Shown here piece after piece: positions 9,391-18,354 of a stretch of 64,000 bases of DNA. The notes below the pieces were generated by a model. The model was not told the DNA's origin. It made no database searches and worked only from the letters and a program-made list of their open reading frames with translations. The position numbers were made by a program, and so were the translations under genes. Position 1 is the first letter of the stretch. The number at the start of each line of letters is the position of its first letter. The DNA is from a filamentous cyanobacterium ESFC-1 (GTDB taxonomy: Bacteria; Cyanobacteriota; Cyanobacteriia; Cyanobacteriales; Spirulinaceae): the NCBI GenBank assembly GCA_000380225.1, contig KB904821.1, positions 2,184,676 to 2,248,675 of the forward strand. Direction: 5' to 3'.

Positions 9391-9738
9391 TTCAGTGATC
9401 AGTGATCAGTCATCAGCGATTAAGGGGCCCCTCGGCAGTGGGCGTGTAGGGGCGGGGTTTCCCCGCCCAAGGGGGAGGTGGGATGCAAGCCCTAGAAAGT
9501 AGGCTGTGGGCAGTGGGCGTGTAGGGGCGGGGTTTCCCCGCCCAAGAGGGAGGTGGGATGCAAGCCCTAGAAAGTAGGCTGTGGGCAGTGGGCGTGTAGG
9601 GGCGGGGTTTCCCCGCCCAAGAGGGAGTTGAATTTTACCCTAATCCAGAAGCCTCAACCAAATTAGTTATCGGGTCTTGGCTTAAATTGTAATATCAAAC
9701 TTGGCCGTTACAAAGGACAAAGGACTAATGACCAAGGA
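9391..9738. repeat. Spacer made of STRR and a 75-bp tandem repeat with GC hairpin
   Basis: From left to right it holds TGATCAC-type heptads against the PIG-L start (9391-9415), then 75-bp units starting at 9435, 9510 and 9585. Each unit contains the hairpin GGGCGGGG-TTT-CCCCGCCC and the phrase GGGATGCAAGCCCTAGAAAG. AAGGACA-type heptads run into the stop of the next gene (about 9707-9741). The same hairpin recurs near 21120, 29878, 61600 and 61778. Confidence 0.85.
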
Positions 9739-10830
9739 CTAACCCACTAAAGCAAAAGTCGTGGGTTTCGGTGGAATCATGTCATTACCAATGCGAGCGC
9801 GATACAAGTCAGACAAGCGCATTTCTAAAGTAGACAAATTATGTTCAACTTGCGCCAATACATCCACAGTCATCGGATCGGTTAACTGGATGCTGAGGTG
9901 ATACGCATCTACAACCCCGGTTTGAAGATCGCCCAAGGCGCGGCGCAGAATATCCATATCATTACTTGATTGTAGCCAACCTTGTAAAGTCGCCACGGCT
10001 TCACTACCCAATGCTTGCCAAGATACTTCTTCGTCAAAGGCTTTTAACCGTTGTTCGAGGATTTGGATGTTTTGCTTTTTAGCGGCGATAATTTCAGACA
10101 ACACGGTTTTAATTTCCATGTCGTTTGCTTGTTCTTGATACTGCTCGAATACCTTGGTGGTGTAGTGTTCCCCGGTAATTGCTGTATTGAGAGCGTTGAC
10201 AATCTCTAAGCGAGAAGAACCGCCCCAAGACTCTGCCAACTTCCAAAATTCAAAGGTGCGATCGCCTTCTGTCGGTAAAGTCGCTCCTTCAACTTTTAAT
10301 CCTAAACGGGATAACAGAATAGTGACAAACATTCCTAAATCTCCCGGTTGTCGAGAAGTGATCAAATTACCATCAACCACCGCCGATTCATCAATATAAG
10401 TTGCGCCAGCGTTTTCCATGTCCTTGCGAATGGCGCGAAAACCAGTGGCTTGTTTGCCTTGTAATTGATCGGCCTCGATCAACACTTGCGGCCCATGACA
10501 CACAGCAGCGACTATTTTTTCTTGAGCCATCGCATTCATAATCAAGCGTACCGCATTCGGGTTCGTCCGAATTTTGTCGGGGGCTGCTCCACCCGGAATC
10601 ACGATCGCGTCGAAGTCTTCGCTCCGCACTTCTGTAACCGTTGCATCGGGTTTTATGGTTTCTTTACCCCGTTTTCCTTGATATTCTTCGTTCATCCGCG
10701 CTCCTAATACCCAAACTTGGGCTTTCGCTTGTTTGAGGGCGCTATAGGGAATCTTAAACTCTGAATCTTCAAAGCCGTTTTCAATTAAAATTGCGACTTT
10801 TTTGGGCATATTGCCGTTAGTGCTTACCAT
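9739..10830 (-). CDS. DJ-1/PfpI domain protein with C-terminal four-helix domain
   Basis: Protein of 363 residues. Residues about 8-180 form a DJ-1/PfpI (class I glutamine amidotransferase-like) domain with the nucleophile elbow 'AVCHGPQVL' (Cys followed by His) and the upstream acidic 'NGFEDSE', as in PfpI/YhbO-type stress proteins. Residues about 200-350 are helical and contain 'ALNTAITGEHYTTKVFEQYQ', resembling a ferritin-like or DUF2383-like bundle. This fusion is known in cyanobacteria but its role is uncertain; protein repair or stress is plausible. The start could also be the ATG at 10809 (MPKKVAILIENG). The stop TAG is the first three bases of an AAGGACT-type heptad array. Confidence 0.8.
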   Translation of the reverse strand: MVSTNGNMPKKVAILIENGFEDSEFKIPYSALKQAKAQVWVLGARMNEEYQGKRGKETIKPDATVTEVRSEDFDAIVIPGGAAPDKIRTNPNAVRLIMNAMAQEKIVAAVCHGPQVLIEADQLQGKQATGFRAIRKDMENAGATYIDESAVVDGNLITSRQPGDLGMFVTILLSRLGLKVEGATLPTEGDRTFEFWKLAESWGGSSRLEIVNALNTAITGEHYTTKVFEQYQEQANDMEIKTVLSEIIAAKKQNIQILEQRLKAFDEEVSWQALGSEAVATLQGWLQSSNDMDILRRALGDLQTGVVDAYHLSIQLTDPMTVDVLAQVEHNLSTLEMRLSDLYRARIGNDMIPPKPTTFALVG

Positions 10831-11258
10831 AAATAAATTAATAAATTAACTACAAAATTAGCTCTGTTTCGATCGTACAAAATGATGTCTTAGCAGTCTT
10901 CAAACCAAAGAAAGAAAAAGTGATTTTCCTTCTGTGTCTCTCGATAGAAAGTTCCAGCACTGCTCAGAAATACCCTTTTAGCCGCCAAGAACAAAAAAAT
11001 GTGGGTGAATTACTTGAATATTTTTTGTTTTTTGTCACTTTCTCTATAAATCGTAAACGGTTATAGGTCTTTATTTGATTCTGCCTAAGAAACAGAAAAA
11101 AGAAAACGTATCGAACTCTGGAGGGATGCTCAAATAAAGCATTAAATGCCAAAATTGGTTTGAAGACGAACAATATTTAAAACGCAACGTAATATTAAGT
11201 TTAAAACACAACCCAATTCAAATTCATTCGGCTAAAATATTCCAGGATTTTTTTTGAT
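10831..11258. other. Divergent spacer with a 13-bp inverted repeat
   Basis: No credible gene. GTCTTCAAACCAA at 10896-10908 is the exact inverse of TTGGTTTGAAGAC at 11155-11167, enclosing about 246 A/T-rich bases. This may be the trace of a small inserted element or a large regulatory inverted repeat. Promoters for the divergent DJ-1 and GH13 genes must lie here, but none is unambiguous. Confidence 0.45.
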
Positions 11259-13169
11259 ATGACTTCAACACAGCCCAAAAAACCACAAAAACACCAGCAA
11301 CAACAACAACAACAACGCCAATCCAATCACGACGAAGAAAGAAAAACCAAATTCCAATTTGTCGATCCCAGACGCAAAACCAGCCAATGGTGGCGCGATC
11401 CGGTGGTTAATCGTCGCGCCTGGGTGTGGGAAGATGATAAAAATATGCAGCATCAAGGGGAATGGTGGCAACACGCCGTTATTTACCAAATTTCTCCCCA
11501 AAGTTTTAAAGACAGTGATGGCAATGGATCGGGGGATATTGATGGTGTAATCGAAAAACTCGATTATATTGTTTCTCTGGGAGTCGATGCCCTATGGCTA
11601 TGTCCGTTTTACGAATCCCCGATGGATGACTTCGGCTACGACATTACCGATATGCAGGGAGTCGATCCTTTATTTGGTAGTATTTCCGACTTCAAGCGGA
11701 TGCTCAAGATTGCTCACAGCATGGGACTGCGAGTGATTATTGACCAAGTGTGGAATCACACCTCCGACAAACATCCTTGGTTTCTCGAAAGTCGCAAAGA
11801 CCGGGAAAACTCGAAAGCCGATTGGTATATCTGGGCTGACCCCAAACCCGATGGTTCACCTCCTAATAACTGGTTATCGGCGTTTATGGGTCATTCAGCT
11901 TGGCAATGGGGGCCCGAACGGGAACAGTTTTATATGTACAATTTTCTGGCGAGTCAACCCGATTTAAATTGGCATAATCCCCGCGTCGTCGAAACAGTCC
12001 TCAATCGCGCCAAGTTCTGGTTAGAGTTAGGGGTTGATGGCTTTCGCATCGATGCGCCTAACTTCTTCATGCACGACAACCAACTGCGGGACAATCCCCC
12101 CCGACCGGATGATGCGCCGCGTCCTGATGGGGTTGCCCCGGACAACCCAATTGTCAGACAGTTGTTTAAATATAGCTTCTGTCGTCCCGAAACTATCGAA
12201 GCATTAAACAAAATTCGCCAACTCATGGATCAATATCCTGGCACTGTGACCCTGGGTGAGGTAACTTTCTGTGAAGATACAATCGCCTTAGCCAGTGAAT
12301 ATGTCGGGGAAGACCGCTTGCATTCGACTTATCACAGCGCTTTGCTGGCCGATGAACCCATGACGGCCGCCTTTATGAAAAAGATGATGACCAAAATGCA
12401 AGAGCATTTCAATCGGGGTGGCGATTGTTGGATGGTGGGTAATCATGATTATGGACGGTTGCGATCGCGCTGGACAGGCAAAGATATCAATGGCAATCCC
12501 TATTCAGAGGATTTTTATCAGATGATGACGGCGTTGCTGTTATGTTTGCCAGGGGCGTTTTGCTTGTATCAAGGGGATGAGTTGGGTCTTAGCGAAGCCC
12601 GCATTCCTGAAGATATCCCCGTCGAGAAAATTCAAGACCCCTTTGGCAAAGCTTTGTACCCGGCGATCAAAGGACGCGATACCTCCCGTACACCGATGCC
12701 TTGGGATTCGACCAAACCCTTTGCAGACTTTACCACCTCAGACGAACCCTGGCTGCCCATTCCCGAACATCATATCGACCGTTCGGTGAATCTCCAAAAC
12801 CACAACCCGGATTCTATCTTAAATACTTGGCGACGGATACTTCACTGGCGCAAAAAACAACCCGCAGTCGAAGCCGGAGGCTTCCGCATTTTAGCCGTGG
12901 ATGACCCTGTATTTGGCTTTATTCGCCACTACGCTGAACAATGCTTACTCTGCTTGTTTAATATGAGCGATGAGGTGATACAGTGCAATTTATCACTATA
13001 TGAGGAGTTTGACCCGGTTCAAGGTTTGGGCTTTTCCTATACCTTCATCGAAGAAGACGGCAAGCAGTTAGTCGAGTTACCCGCTTATAGTTTGTTTTTC
13101 GCCAACTTGCCACCCAGTATGAATTTAGACAATTGTCAGCTTAAAAGTTGCCAACTGGAAAATCCGTAA
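11259..13169 (+). CDS. GH13 alpha-glucosidase/trehalose-synthase-like hydrolase
   Basis: Glycoside hydrolase family 13 protein of 636 residues, probably cytoplasmic. After a Gln-rich N-terminus (a run of about 7 Q near residue 15), the (beta/alpha)8 domain starts at 'WWQHAVIYQISPQSFKDSDG'. The catalytic residues are visible: Asp near 265 in 'DGFRIDAPNF', Glu near 334 in 'LGEVTF' and Asp near 397 in 'GNHDYGRLRSRW'. The sequence is nearest to alpha-glucosidases, oligo-1,6-glucosidases and trehalose/maltose glucosyltransferases; the exact substrate is not decided. The poly-Q N-terminus is unusual for the family and probably disordered. Confidence 0.87.
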   Translation: MTSTQPKKPQKHQQQQQQQRQSNHDEERKTKFQFVDPRRKTSQWWRDPVVNRRAWVWEDDKNMQHQGEWWQHAVIYQISPQSFKDSDGNGSGDIDGVIEKLDYIVSLGVDALWLCPFYESPMDDFGYDITDMQGVDPLFGSISDFKRMLKIAHSMGLRVIIDQVWNHTSDKHPWFLESRKDRENSKADWYIWADPKPDGSPPNNWLSAFMGHSAWQWGPEREQFYMYNFLASQPDLNWHNPRVVETVLNRAKFWLELGVDGFRIDAPNFFMHDNQLRDNPPRPDDAPRPDGVAPDNPIVRQLFKYSFCRPETIEALNKIRQLMDQYPGTVTLGEVTFCEDTIALASEYVGEDRLHSTYHSALLADEPMTAAFMKKMMTKMQEHFNRGGDCWMVGNHDYGRLRSRWTGKDINGNPYSEDFYQMMTALLLCLPGAFCLYQGDELGLSEARIPEDIPVEKIQDPFGKALYPAIKGRDTSRTPMPWDSTKPFADFTTSDEPWLPIPEHHIDRSVNLQNHNPDSILNTWRRILHWRKKQPAVEAGGFRILAVDDPVFGFIRHYAEQCLLCLFNMSDEVIQCNLSLYEEFDPVQGLGFSYTFIEEDGKQLVELPAYSLFFANLPPSMNLDNCQLKSCQLENP

Positions 13170-13326
13170 TTGTCTATTGTGTATTAATACCAAGGACAAA
13201 GGACGAATGACAAAGCGACAGCTTGCAGTCAGACGCATTGAATTCTGTCTACTGAAAGAATGCCATCGTTGCTGTAAAAGAGTATCGTAAAAAAACATAG
13301 ACTCCTACAGCATTTGAGACTGAACT

Positions 13327-15267
13327 ATGACTTCTAGCTCTATTTCTCCGGGTATTCCCCAGTCCTTCGGCAATTACGATTACTCCGAGGTTAAGTGTTT
13401 ACCAGAAATCTGGCGATTGGCGGCCAAACGATTTAGCCCCATTATCGCCCTCCATGACCCCCATAGCGATCCTGAAGTTCAACTAAGCTACAAAGAGCTT
13501 TATCAAGAAATTCAGCAGTTTGCTGCCGGATTACAAGCGATGGGGGTCAAGGCAGACTCCAAGGTGGCTTTATTTTCTGATAATAGCCCCCGTTGGTTGG
13601 TGGCTGACCAAGGGATTATGACGGCGGGGGCGGTGAATGCGGTTCGCTCCTCGGGGGCGGATCATCGAGAGTTACTGTATATTTACGAAAACAGCGGCAG
13701 TGCCAGTTTAGTGGTCGAAAATCTCAAGACCCTCGATAAGTTACGCTCTGGCTTGGATGATTTATCTGTAGAGTTGGTGGTGTTATTGTCGGATGAAGAA
13801 GTCTCTGAAGATGAGTCTCTGACGATTCTGAATTATCGGCAGTTGATGGTGCGGGGCGAAAATCGCACTTTGCAGTTAGCCAAGCAAAAGCCGGATAGTT
13901 TGGCGACGTTGCTCTACACTTCGGGAACGACAGGCAAGCCGAAGGGGGTGATGTTGACCCACGGCAATTTGTTACATCAAGTGAATACTGCCGGGAAGAT
14001 TTTAAAACCTGAAGCGGGCGATCGCGTCCTCAGTATTTTACCCAGTTGGCACGCTTACGAACGGGCCGCCGAATATTATTTGTTATCCCAAGGCTGCACC
14101 CAAATTTATACCAGTATTCGTTATTTCAAACAAGATTTAAAAGAATACCAGCCGAATTATATGGTTGCTGTGCCGCGTTTGTGGGAATCGGTGTATGAAG
14201 GCGTACAAAAGAATTTTCGCGCTCAGTCTGCGAATAAACAGCGTTTGGTGCGGTTTTTCTTGGGGGCTTCTGAACGGTATGTGAAGGCGAAACGAATATG
14301 TAATGGTTTGGATTTAGAAAACTCTAAACCTTCCGGTCGCGATCGCTTGATAGCCCGATTGCAAGCTTCAACTTTAGCTCCCCTCCACAGTTTGGGCGAT
14401 CGCCTCGTTTACAAGCAAGTTCGCGCCGCTACGGGGGGCCAAATTAAATGTACCGTGAGTGGTGGTGGGTCTTTGGCCAGACACCTCGATACCTTTTATG
14501 AAATTGTCGGCGTGCCTTTGGTAGTAGGGTATGGCCTCACGGAAACTTCCCCGATTGCCACAGCTCGCCGCCTGAAGCACAATCTACGGGGGTCTTCGGG
14601 TCAACCCCTCCCCTACACCGAAATTCGCATTGTTCACCCGGACACGCACCAAACTTTACCCCCTCGCGAAACGGGTTTGGTGTATATTCGCGGGCCTCAA
14701 GTGATGCAGGGCTATTATAAAAACCCCGAAGCTACTGAAAAAGTCTTAGACCAAGAAGGCTGGTTTAATAGCGGCGATTTGGGCTGGGTCACGCGGGACA
14801 ATGATTTGGTCTTGACCGGACGAGCGAAAGATACGATTGTTCTCTCCACGGGGGAAAATATCGAACCGCAACCGATTGAGGATGCTTGCGTTCGCAGTGA
14901 CTTTGTTGACCAGATTATGTTAGTCGGTCAAGATCAACGGGCGTTAGGGGCGTTGATTGTGCCGAATTTGGATGCGCTACAAAAATGGGTCAAGGCACAA
15001 AACCTTGGCCTCGATATCCCGACAGAAGAAGATACAGAACGAAAGGATATTGATAGCGAGGCGATTCAAAAGCTCTTTCGTCAAGAGTTAGACCGGGAAG
15101 TTAAAGATCGGCCTGGGTATCGTTCTGACGATCGCATTAGCAAGTTTCGTCTGTTACTCGAACCGTTTTCGATTGAAAATGGAATGCTCACCCAGACATT
15201 GAAAATTCGTCGTCCTGTTGTCTACGAACGTCATCGCGATATCATTAACAGAATGTTTGCAAAATAA
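13327..15267 (+). CDS. aas: Acyl-ACP synthetase / long-chain fatty-acid AMP ligase
   Basis: AMP-forming acyl-activating enzyme of 646 residues. The P-loop 'LLYTSGTTGKPKGVMLTHGN' begins near residue 195, the A5 motif is 'GYGLTETSPI', and the A7/A8 region reads 'GWFNSGDLG' and 'GRAKDTIVLSTGENIEPQPI'. It resembles cyanobacterial Aas, which activates free fatty acids released from membrane lipids and loads them on acyl carrier protein; most cyanobacteria carry one such gene. Long-chain acyl-CoA synthetase is the alternative. A small ylqD gene follows 40 bases downstream and may be co-transcribed. Confidence 0.88.
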   Translation: MTSSSISPGIPQSFGNYDYSEVKCLPEIWRLAAKRFSPIIALHDPHSDPEVQLSYKELYQEIQQFAAGLQAMGVKADSKVALFSDNSPRWLVADQGIMTAGAVNAVRSSGADHRELLYIYENSGSASLVVENLKTLDKLRSGLDDLSVELVVLLSDEEVSEDESLTILNYRQLMVRGENRTLQLAKQKPDSLATLLYTSGTTGKPKGVMLTHGNLLHQVNTAGKILKPEAGDRVLSILPSWHAYERAAEYYLLSQGCTQIYTSIRYFKQDLKEYQPNYMVAVPRLWESVYEGVQKNFRAQSANKQRLVRFFLGASERYVKAKRICNGLDLENSKPSGRDRLIARLQASTLAPLHSLGDRLVYKQVRAATGGQIKCTVSGGGSLARHLDTFYEIVGVPLVVGYGLTETSPIATARRLKHNLRGSSGQPLPYTEIRIVHPDTHQTLPPRETGLVYIRGPQVMQGYYKNPEATEKVLDQEGWFNSGDLGWVTRDNDLVLTGRAKDTIVLSTGENIEPQPIEDACVRSDFVDQIMLVGQDQRALGALIVPNLDALQKWVKAQNLGLDIPTEEDTERKDIDSEAIQKLFRQELDREVKDRPGYRSDDRISKFRLLLEPFSIENGMLTQTLKIRRPVVYERHRDIINRMFAK

Positions 15268-15307
15268 CTAAAGAGCGAACGGCTAGTTTATTAAGGATTA
15301 AAATTTC

Positions 15308-15745
15308 ATGGATGAAGCGCAATCTAACTTGCTCCTAAGACGCTCAGTGTTACTCAAGGTGGTGGTTACGCCTCGTTGGAAAGAAGAAGTCGAGCGTCAA
15401 CTCAAAGACCAAATGAGTCAGCATGACGGTCAACTGCAACAACTAGAAATGCAGGGACAACGGGCGATCTCCGAACTCCAAAAACAGCAATCACCCCAAG
15501 CGACTCAGCAAGTCGAAAGCATTAACAGTCAAGTGAATCAAAAAAGAACTGAACTCCAAGAACGGAAAAATCAGTTCCTCCAGCAACTTGAACAAGTGCA
15601 GCAACTCAGCATGGAACAAGAAGTGGCCCAAGGCCAAATTGATAGCTTTTTCCGCGTTGGTGTCGGGGATAATCTCGTCAAAAAAATGAACGTGGAAATC
15701 TTAGTCCGAGATGGCGTGGTTGAGGAAATTCGGGGAGAGTTGTAG
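15308..15745 (+). CDS. YlqD-family coiled-coil protein
   Basis: Protein of 145 residues with a long coiled coil (about 25-110, many Q, E, L heptads) between a short beta N-terminus 'LLRRSVLLKVVVTPRWKEEV' and a C-terminal 'NVEILVRDGVVEEIRGEL'. This is the YlqD arrangement, a conserved family of unknown function in Firmicutes and cyanobacteria. AAGGAT upstream of the ATG is a reasonable ribosome-binding site. It probably shares a transcript with the upstream aas gene and ends at the terminator at 15757. Confidence 0.82.
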   Translation: MDEAQSNLLLRRSVLLKVVVTPRWKEEVERQLKDQMSQHDGQLQQLEMQGQRAISELQKQQSPQATQQVESINSQVNQKRTELQERKNQFLQQLEQVQQLSMEQEVAQGQIDSFFRVGVGDNLVKKMNVEILVRDGVVEEIRGEL

Positions 15746-15756
15746 GGACTCCCCTA

Positions 15757-15786
15757 GGGGACAATCTCATCGGGATTGTCCCCTTT
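15757..15786 (+). terminator. Rho-independent terminator after ylqD
   Basis: GGGGACAATC (15757-15766) pairs perfectly with GATTGTCCCC (15774-15783) around a 7-base loop and is followed by TTTCT. It lies 11 bases after the ylqD stop. Confidence 0.85.
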
Positions 15787-15801
15787 CTGAGTCAAACTCG
15801 A

Positions 15802-15847
15802 AAATGCGATCGCATAACTTTTCTGAAAGTTATTCCGCGATCGCATT
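15802..15847. terminator. HIP1-bearing hairpin, likely terminator for the minus-strand ORF
   Basis: AAATGCGATCGCATAACTTT pairs, with a three-base bulge, with AAAGTTAT and GCGATCGCATTT further on. Each arm contains a HIP1 octamer. The stop codon of the small minus-strand ORF (15830-15832) lies inside it. Confidence 0.5.
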
Positions 15848-16126
15848 TGTTTTTTGCGGATTGAATCCCAAGGGCGCTACAGCTAAGTTACGCCAAAAGA
15901 CTTTTTGAGTTTGTAAAGCTTTTCTTTGAGCCGTTAATGACGAACGCGATCGCACTTCTAAAATTCTACCTCGCGATCGGTCGTGCCAGCCCGTTAATCC
16001 AATCAGTAGAGCGGCCAGAAATAAAATCGATCCTTTTAATTTCAATTGATGCAAATCGAGAGTTACACCTCCTTCTTTGGGTCTATTTCTACCTTTACGA
16101 TAACGAAAAAAAGGGGGGTTTTGCAA
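15830..16126 (-). CDS. Hypothetical small membrane protein
   Basis: Not recognised. The 98-residue ORF has one clear transmembrane segment, 'SILFLAALLIGLTGW', near residues 33-47, followed by a basic, soluble tail. The frame is open between two convergent units and its stop falls in a hairpin that could end transcription, which favours a real gene. A GTG at codon 22 (VTLDLHQLKLKG) is an alternative start. Coding status is uncertain. Confidence 0.35.
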   Translation of the reverse strand: MQNPPFFRYRKGRNRPKEGGVTLDLHQLKLKGSILFLAALLIGLTGWHDRSRGRILEVRSRSSLTAQRKALQTQKVFWRNLAVAPLGFNPQKTNAIAE

Positions 16127-16229
16127 ATTTGAGCCTAATCCACCCCGTCAGCGCGATCGCTTTGAGCCTTTTTGAAACCAACTGTTAAAAGCCCTAAGAG
16201 CCAAACTTTCTGATTACTGGATCATTCAT

Positions 16230-16468
16230 CCCCACTCCCCCCACTGCCGATTGCCCAAAAAACTCTCTTTGAAACGTTAATTTTACTTTTTCGGGCTGTA
16301 ACGCCCATCTAGTCTAGCTTTTAGACTTTTTATAGAGTCTACCCTACAGCCAGAAGTTTCTGATCTTCTTTCTAGGGCTTGCATCCCACCTCCCCCCCCG
16401 ACTGCCGATTGCCGATTGCCGACTGCCCAAAAAACTGATAACTGATGACTGATAACTGATAACTGAAA
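16230..16468. repeat. Mosaic spacer: dispersed 145-bp repeat plus two heptad families
   Basis: 16253-16398 is the inverse of a dispersed repeat that recurs at 26434-26572, 61627-61755 and 61809-61912. All share a core around 'CAGAAACTTTGG/CTGG', 'AAAAGCTAGAC', 'GGCGTTACAGCCCGAAAAAGT' and 'TTTCAAAGAGAGT'. It is followed by CGATTGC heptads (16405-16430) and TAACTGA heptads (16435-16465) that touch the ndhE stop codon. Confidence 0.75.
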
Positions 16469-16780
16469 TCACCACTTAAGCAAATTAAACTGCTCCATAT
16501 CAATCGTTTCGCGGTTGCGGTAAATCGCCAAAATAATCGCCAAACCCACCGCCGCTTCCGCCGCAGCCACCGTAATCACAAACACCGTAAAAACCTGACC
16601 TCTAATCGTATCGGGGTCTAAAAAATTAGAAAACCCCATCAAATTCAAATTAACCGCATTCAACAGCAACTCAATCGACATCAACACCCGCACCGCATTA
16701 CGACTCGTAATCAAGCCATAAATGCCAATGCAAAATAAAGCCGCCGCCAATAACAGAAAATACTCGAGCTGAAGTTGCAT
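16469..16780 (-). CDS. ndhE: NDH-1 subunit NdhE (NuoK-like)
   Basis: Membrane subunit of the thylakoid/plasma membrane NDH-1 complex, 103 residues, the usual length. There are three transmembrane helices with '[20 protein letters not shown]', '[13 protein letters not shown]' (the conserved Glu of the proton path) and '[18 protein letters not shown]'. A strong Shine-Dalgarno (GAGGAGG) lies just upstream of the ATG at 16780. It is the last gene of ndhA-I-G-E. TAACTGA heptads begin within a few bases of its stop. Confidence 0.97.
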   Translation of the reverse strand: MQLQLEYFLLLAAALFCIGIYGLITSRNAVRVLMSIELLLNAVNLNLMGFSNFLDPDTIRGQVFTVFVITVAAAEAAVGLAIILAIYRNRETIDMEQFNLLKW

Positions 16781-16812
16781 AAATCCTCCTCAAACTTATT
16801 CCAAAATGATTC

Positions 16813-17436
16813 TTATTTGCGCTGATTCGATGAGCCTTGGGTTGGCGTTAACTCGCGGGGACGTTCCGGTAAACGCCAAACCGTTTGTAACGGTTGGTCG
16901 GAACTAGCCGCCTCAATATCGGGGATAAAATCGCGACGAGCAATAATAATCGCCCCAATCATCGCCATTAACAACAACACCGAAGCCAACTCAAACGGTA
17001 ATAAATAATCGCTGAAAAAGTGCTTCCCAATGAGGATTAAAGTGCTTTCAGGGGCCGTAATCGGCGCAGCCAAATTCCAAGGAGTCGCCAAAACCATCGT
17101 GCTGAGGAGGGCAAACAAACCCACACACACCAACGCCGTCGCCGCTTTACGAATCCAGCGACCCGATATAGGCTTAAACACTTCTTCTTTGTTCACCAAC
17201 ATAATTGCGAACAAAATTAAAACATTCACCGCCCCAACATAAATCAAAATTTGAGCCGCCGCTACAAAATCTGCATTCAGCAGAATATACAAACCCGAAA
17301 TACTAATAAACACGCCCCCCAGCAAAAATGCAGAGTAGACGATTTTCTCAAACAAAACCACACCCAAAGCTGCCGCAATCATCAAGGCAGCCAAGATGCC
17401 AAACGAAACAATTTGAACGCCTTCGGCTAAATTCAC
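16813..17436 (-). CDS. ndhG: NDH-1 subunit NdhG (NuoJ-like)
   Basis: Membrane subunit of NDH-1, 207 residues from the chosen start. The GTG at 17436 (VNLAEGVQIVSFG) is preferred over a longer frame from 17505. It matches the usual NdhG N-terminus and has AAGGAG about 11 bases upstream. Five hydrophobic segments include the NdhG signature 'LLNADFVAAAQILIYVGAVN'. It lies 32 bases upstream of ndhE. The 235-base gap to ndhI is unusually wide and contains TAACTGA-type heptads. Confidence 0.95.
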   Translation of the reverse strand: MNLAEGVQIVSFGILAALMIAAALGVVLFEKIVYSAFLLGGVFISISGLYILLNADFVAAAQILIYVGAVNVLILFAIMLVNKEEVFKPISGRWIRKAATALVCVGLFALLSTMVLATPWNLAAPITAPESTLILIGKHFFSDYLLPFELASVLLLMAMIGAIIIARRDFIPDIEAASSDQPLQTVWRLPERPRELTPTQGSSNQRK

Positions 17437-17671
17437 GCTTTTTCGATCTCCTTTTCTCTTGCAAAAATAATGACCTGAGTTGGTCACAGAGTCAATTGTC
17501 CCCAAAACTAGGACGAGTATGACCCAGAATTAGGGATAACAAGCCCCCTCCTTTTTCCACTCGATGAAACGGAAAATCTTCCTAATTTCGAGCTACCAAC
17601 ATGGCAGAGGTGGCTCCTGATAACTGATTACTGATCATTAATAACTGAAATAACCCACCCTGAGTTTAAGG
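17437..17671. other. Wide intra-operon gap with heptad repeats
   Basis: Between ndhI and ndhG. Positions about 17617-17655 hold TGATAAC/TGATTAC-type heptads close to the ndhI stop. The rest shows no gene and no clear terminator. Confidence 0.5.
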
Positions 17672-18295
17672 TTATTGAGCCGCTTCAGCTTTATCTTTTT
17701 CGCTGTCTTCTTGGGCTTTAGTCGCTTCGATAATGTCTTGGGGGAATTTACCCGGTCGCGGCGCACCTGCGGGTAAATCGTGGGGGTCTGAGACCCCTTT
17801 GGGTAAGTAAGCCAACTCCCGCAACGGGGTTACCATTGGGTCTTGGGTGACTTTATAGGGTAAGCGTCCTAACGCCACGTTGTCGTAATTCAAATCGTGA
17901 CGGTCGTAGGTGGACAGTTCGTATTCTTCGGTCATAGACAGGCAATTGGTGGGGCAGTATTCCACACAGTTACCGCAGAAGATACAAACGCCGAAGTCGA
18001 TGCTGTAGTGATTGAGCTTTTTCTTTTTAGAAGTCCGGTCAAATTCCCAATCGACTACGGGGAGGTTAATCGGGCAAACCCGCACGCAGACTTCGCAGGA
18101 AATACACTTATCAAATTCAAAGTGAATGCGACCCCGAAAACGCTCAGAGGGAATGAGTTTTTCGTAGGGATACTGTACGGTGACTGGACGACGTTGCATG
18201 TGGTCGAAGGTGACAGACAAGCCTTGGCCGATGTATTTGGCGGCTTGAACCGTACCTTTGGCATAATCACCGACTTGTTGCAGAAATTTAAACAT
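17672..18295 (-). CDS. ndhI: NDH-1 subunit NdhI (2x[4Fe-4S])
   Basis: Peripheral iron-sulfur subunit of NDH-1, 207 residues. Two ferredoxin motifs bind [4Fe-4S] clusters: '[12 protein letters not shown]' and '[12 protein letters not shown]'. The N-terminal '[16 protein letters not shown]' and '[21 protein letters not shown]' are typical of NdhI. The acidic and basic C-terminal tail ([18 protein letters not shown]) is variable in the family. It lies 59 bases after ndhA. Confidence 0.97.
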   Translation of the reverse strand: MFKFLQQVGDYAKGTVQAAKYIGQGLSVTFDHMQRRPVTVQYPYEKLIPSERFRGRIHFEFDKCISCEVCVRVCPINLPVVDWEFDRTSKKKKLNHYSIDFGVCIFCGNCVEYCPTNCLSMTEEYELSTYDRHDLNYDNVALGRLPYKVTQDPMVTPLRELAYLPKGVSDPHDLPAGAPRPGKFPQDIIEATKAQEDSEKDKAEAAQ

Positions 18296-18354
18296 GGTTG
18301 ATTTGAGAAATCACGACACAAAGAAAAGATAAAAGCGGCGGATAAATTAAAAAC

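Noticed and set aside
9435..9630. CRISPR array suspected from evenly spaced repeats
   Set aside because: Units are contiguous 75-bp tandems with no variable spacers, and no cas genes are near.
10964..11173. 69-codon minus-strand ORF
   Set aside because: Low-complexity Phe/Lys/Asn-rich translation of A/T-rich spacer DNA; it includes one arm of the inverted repeat.
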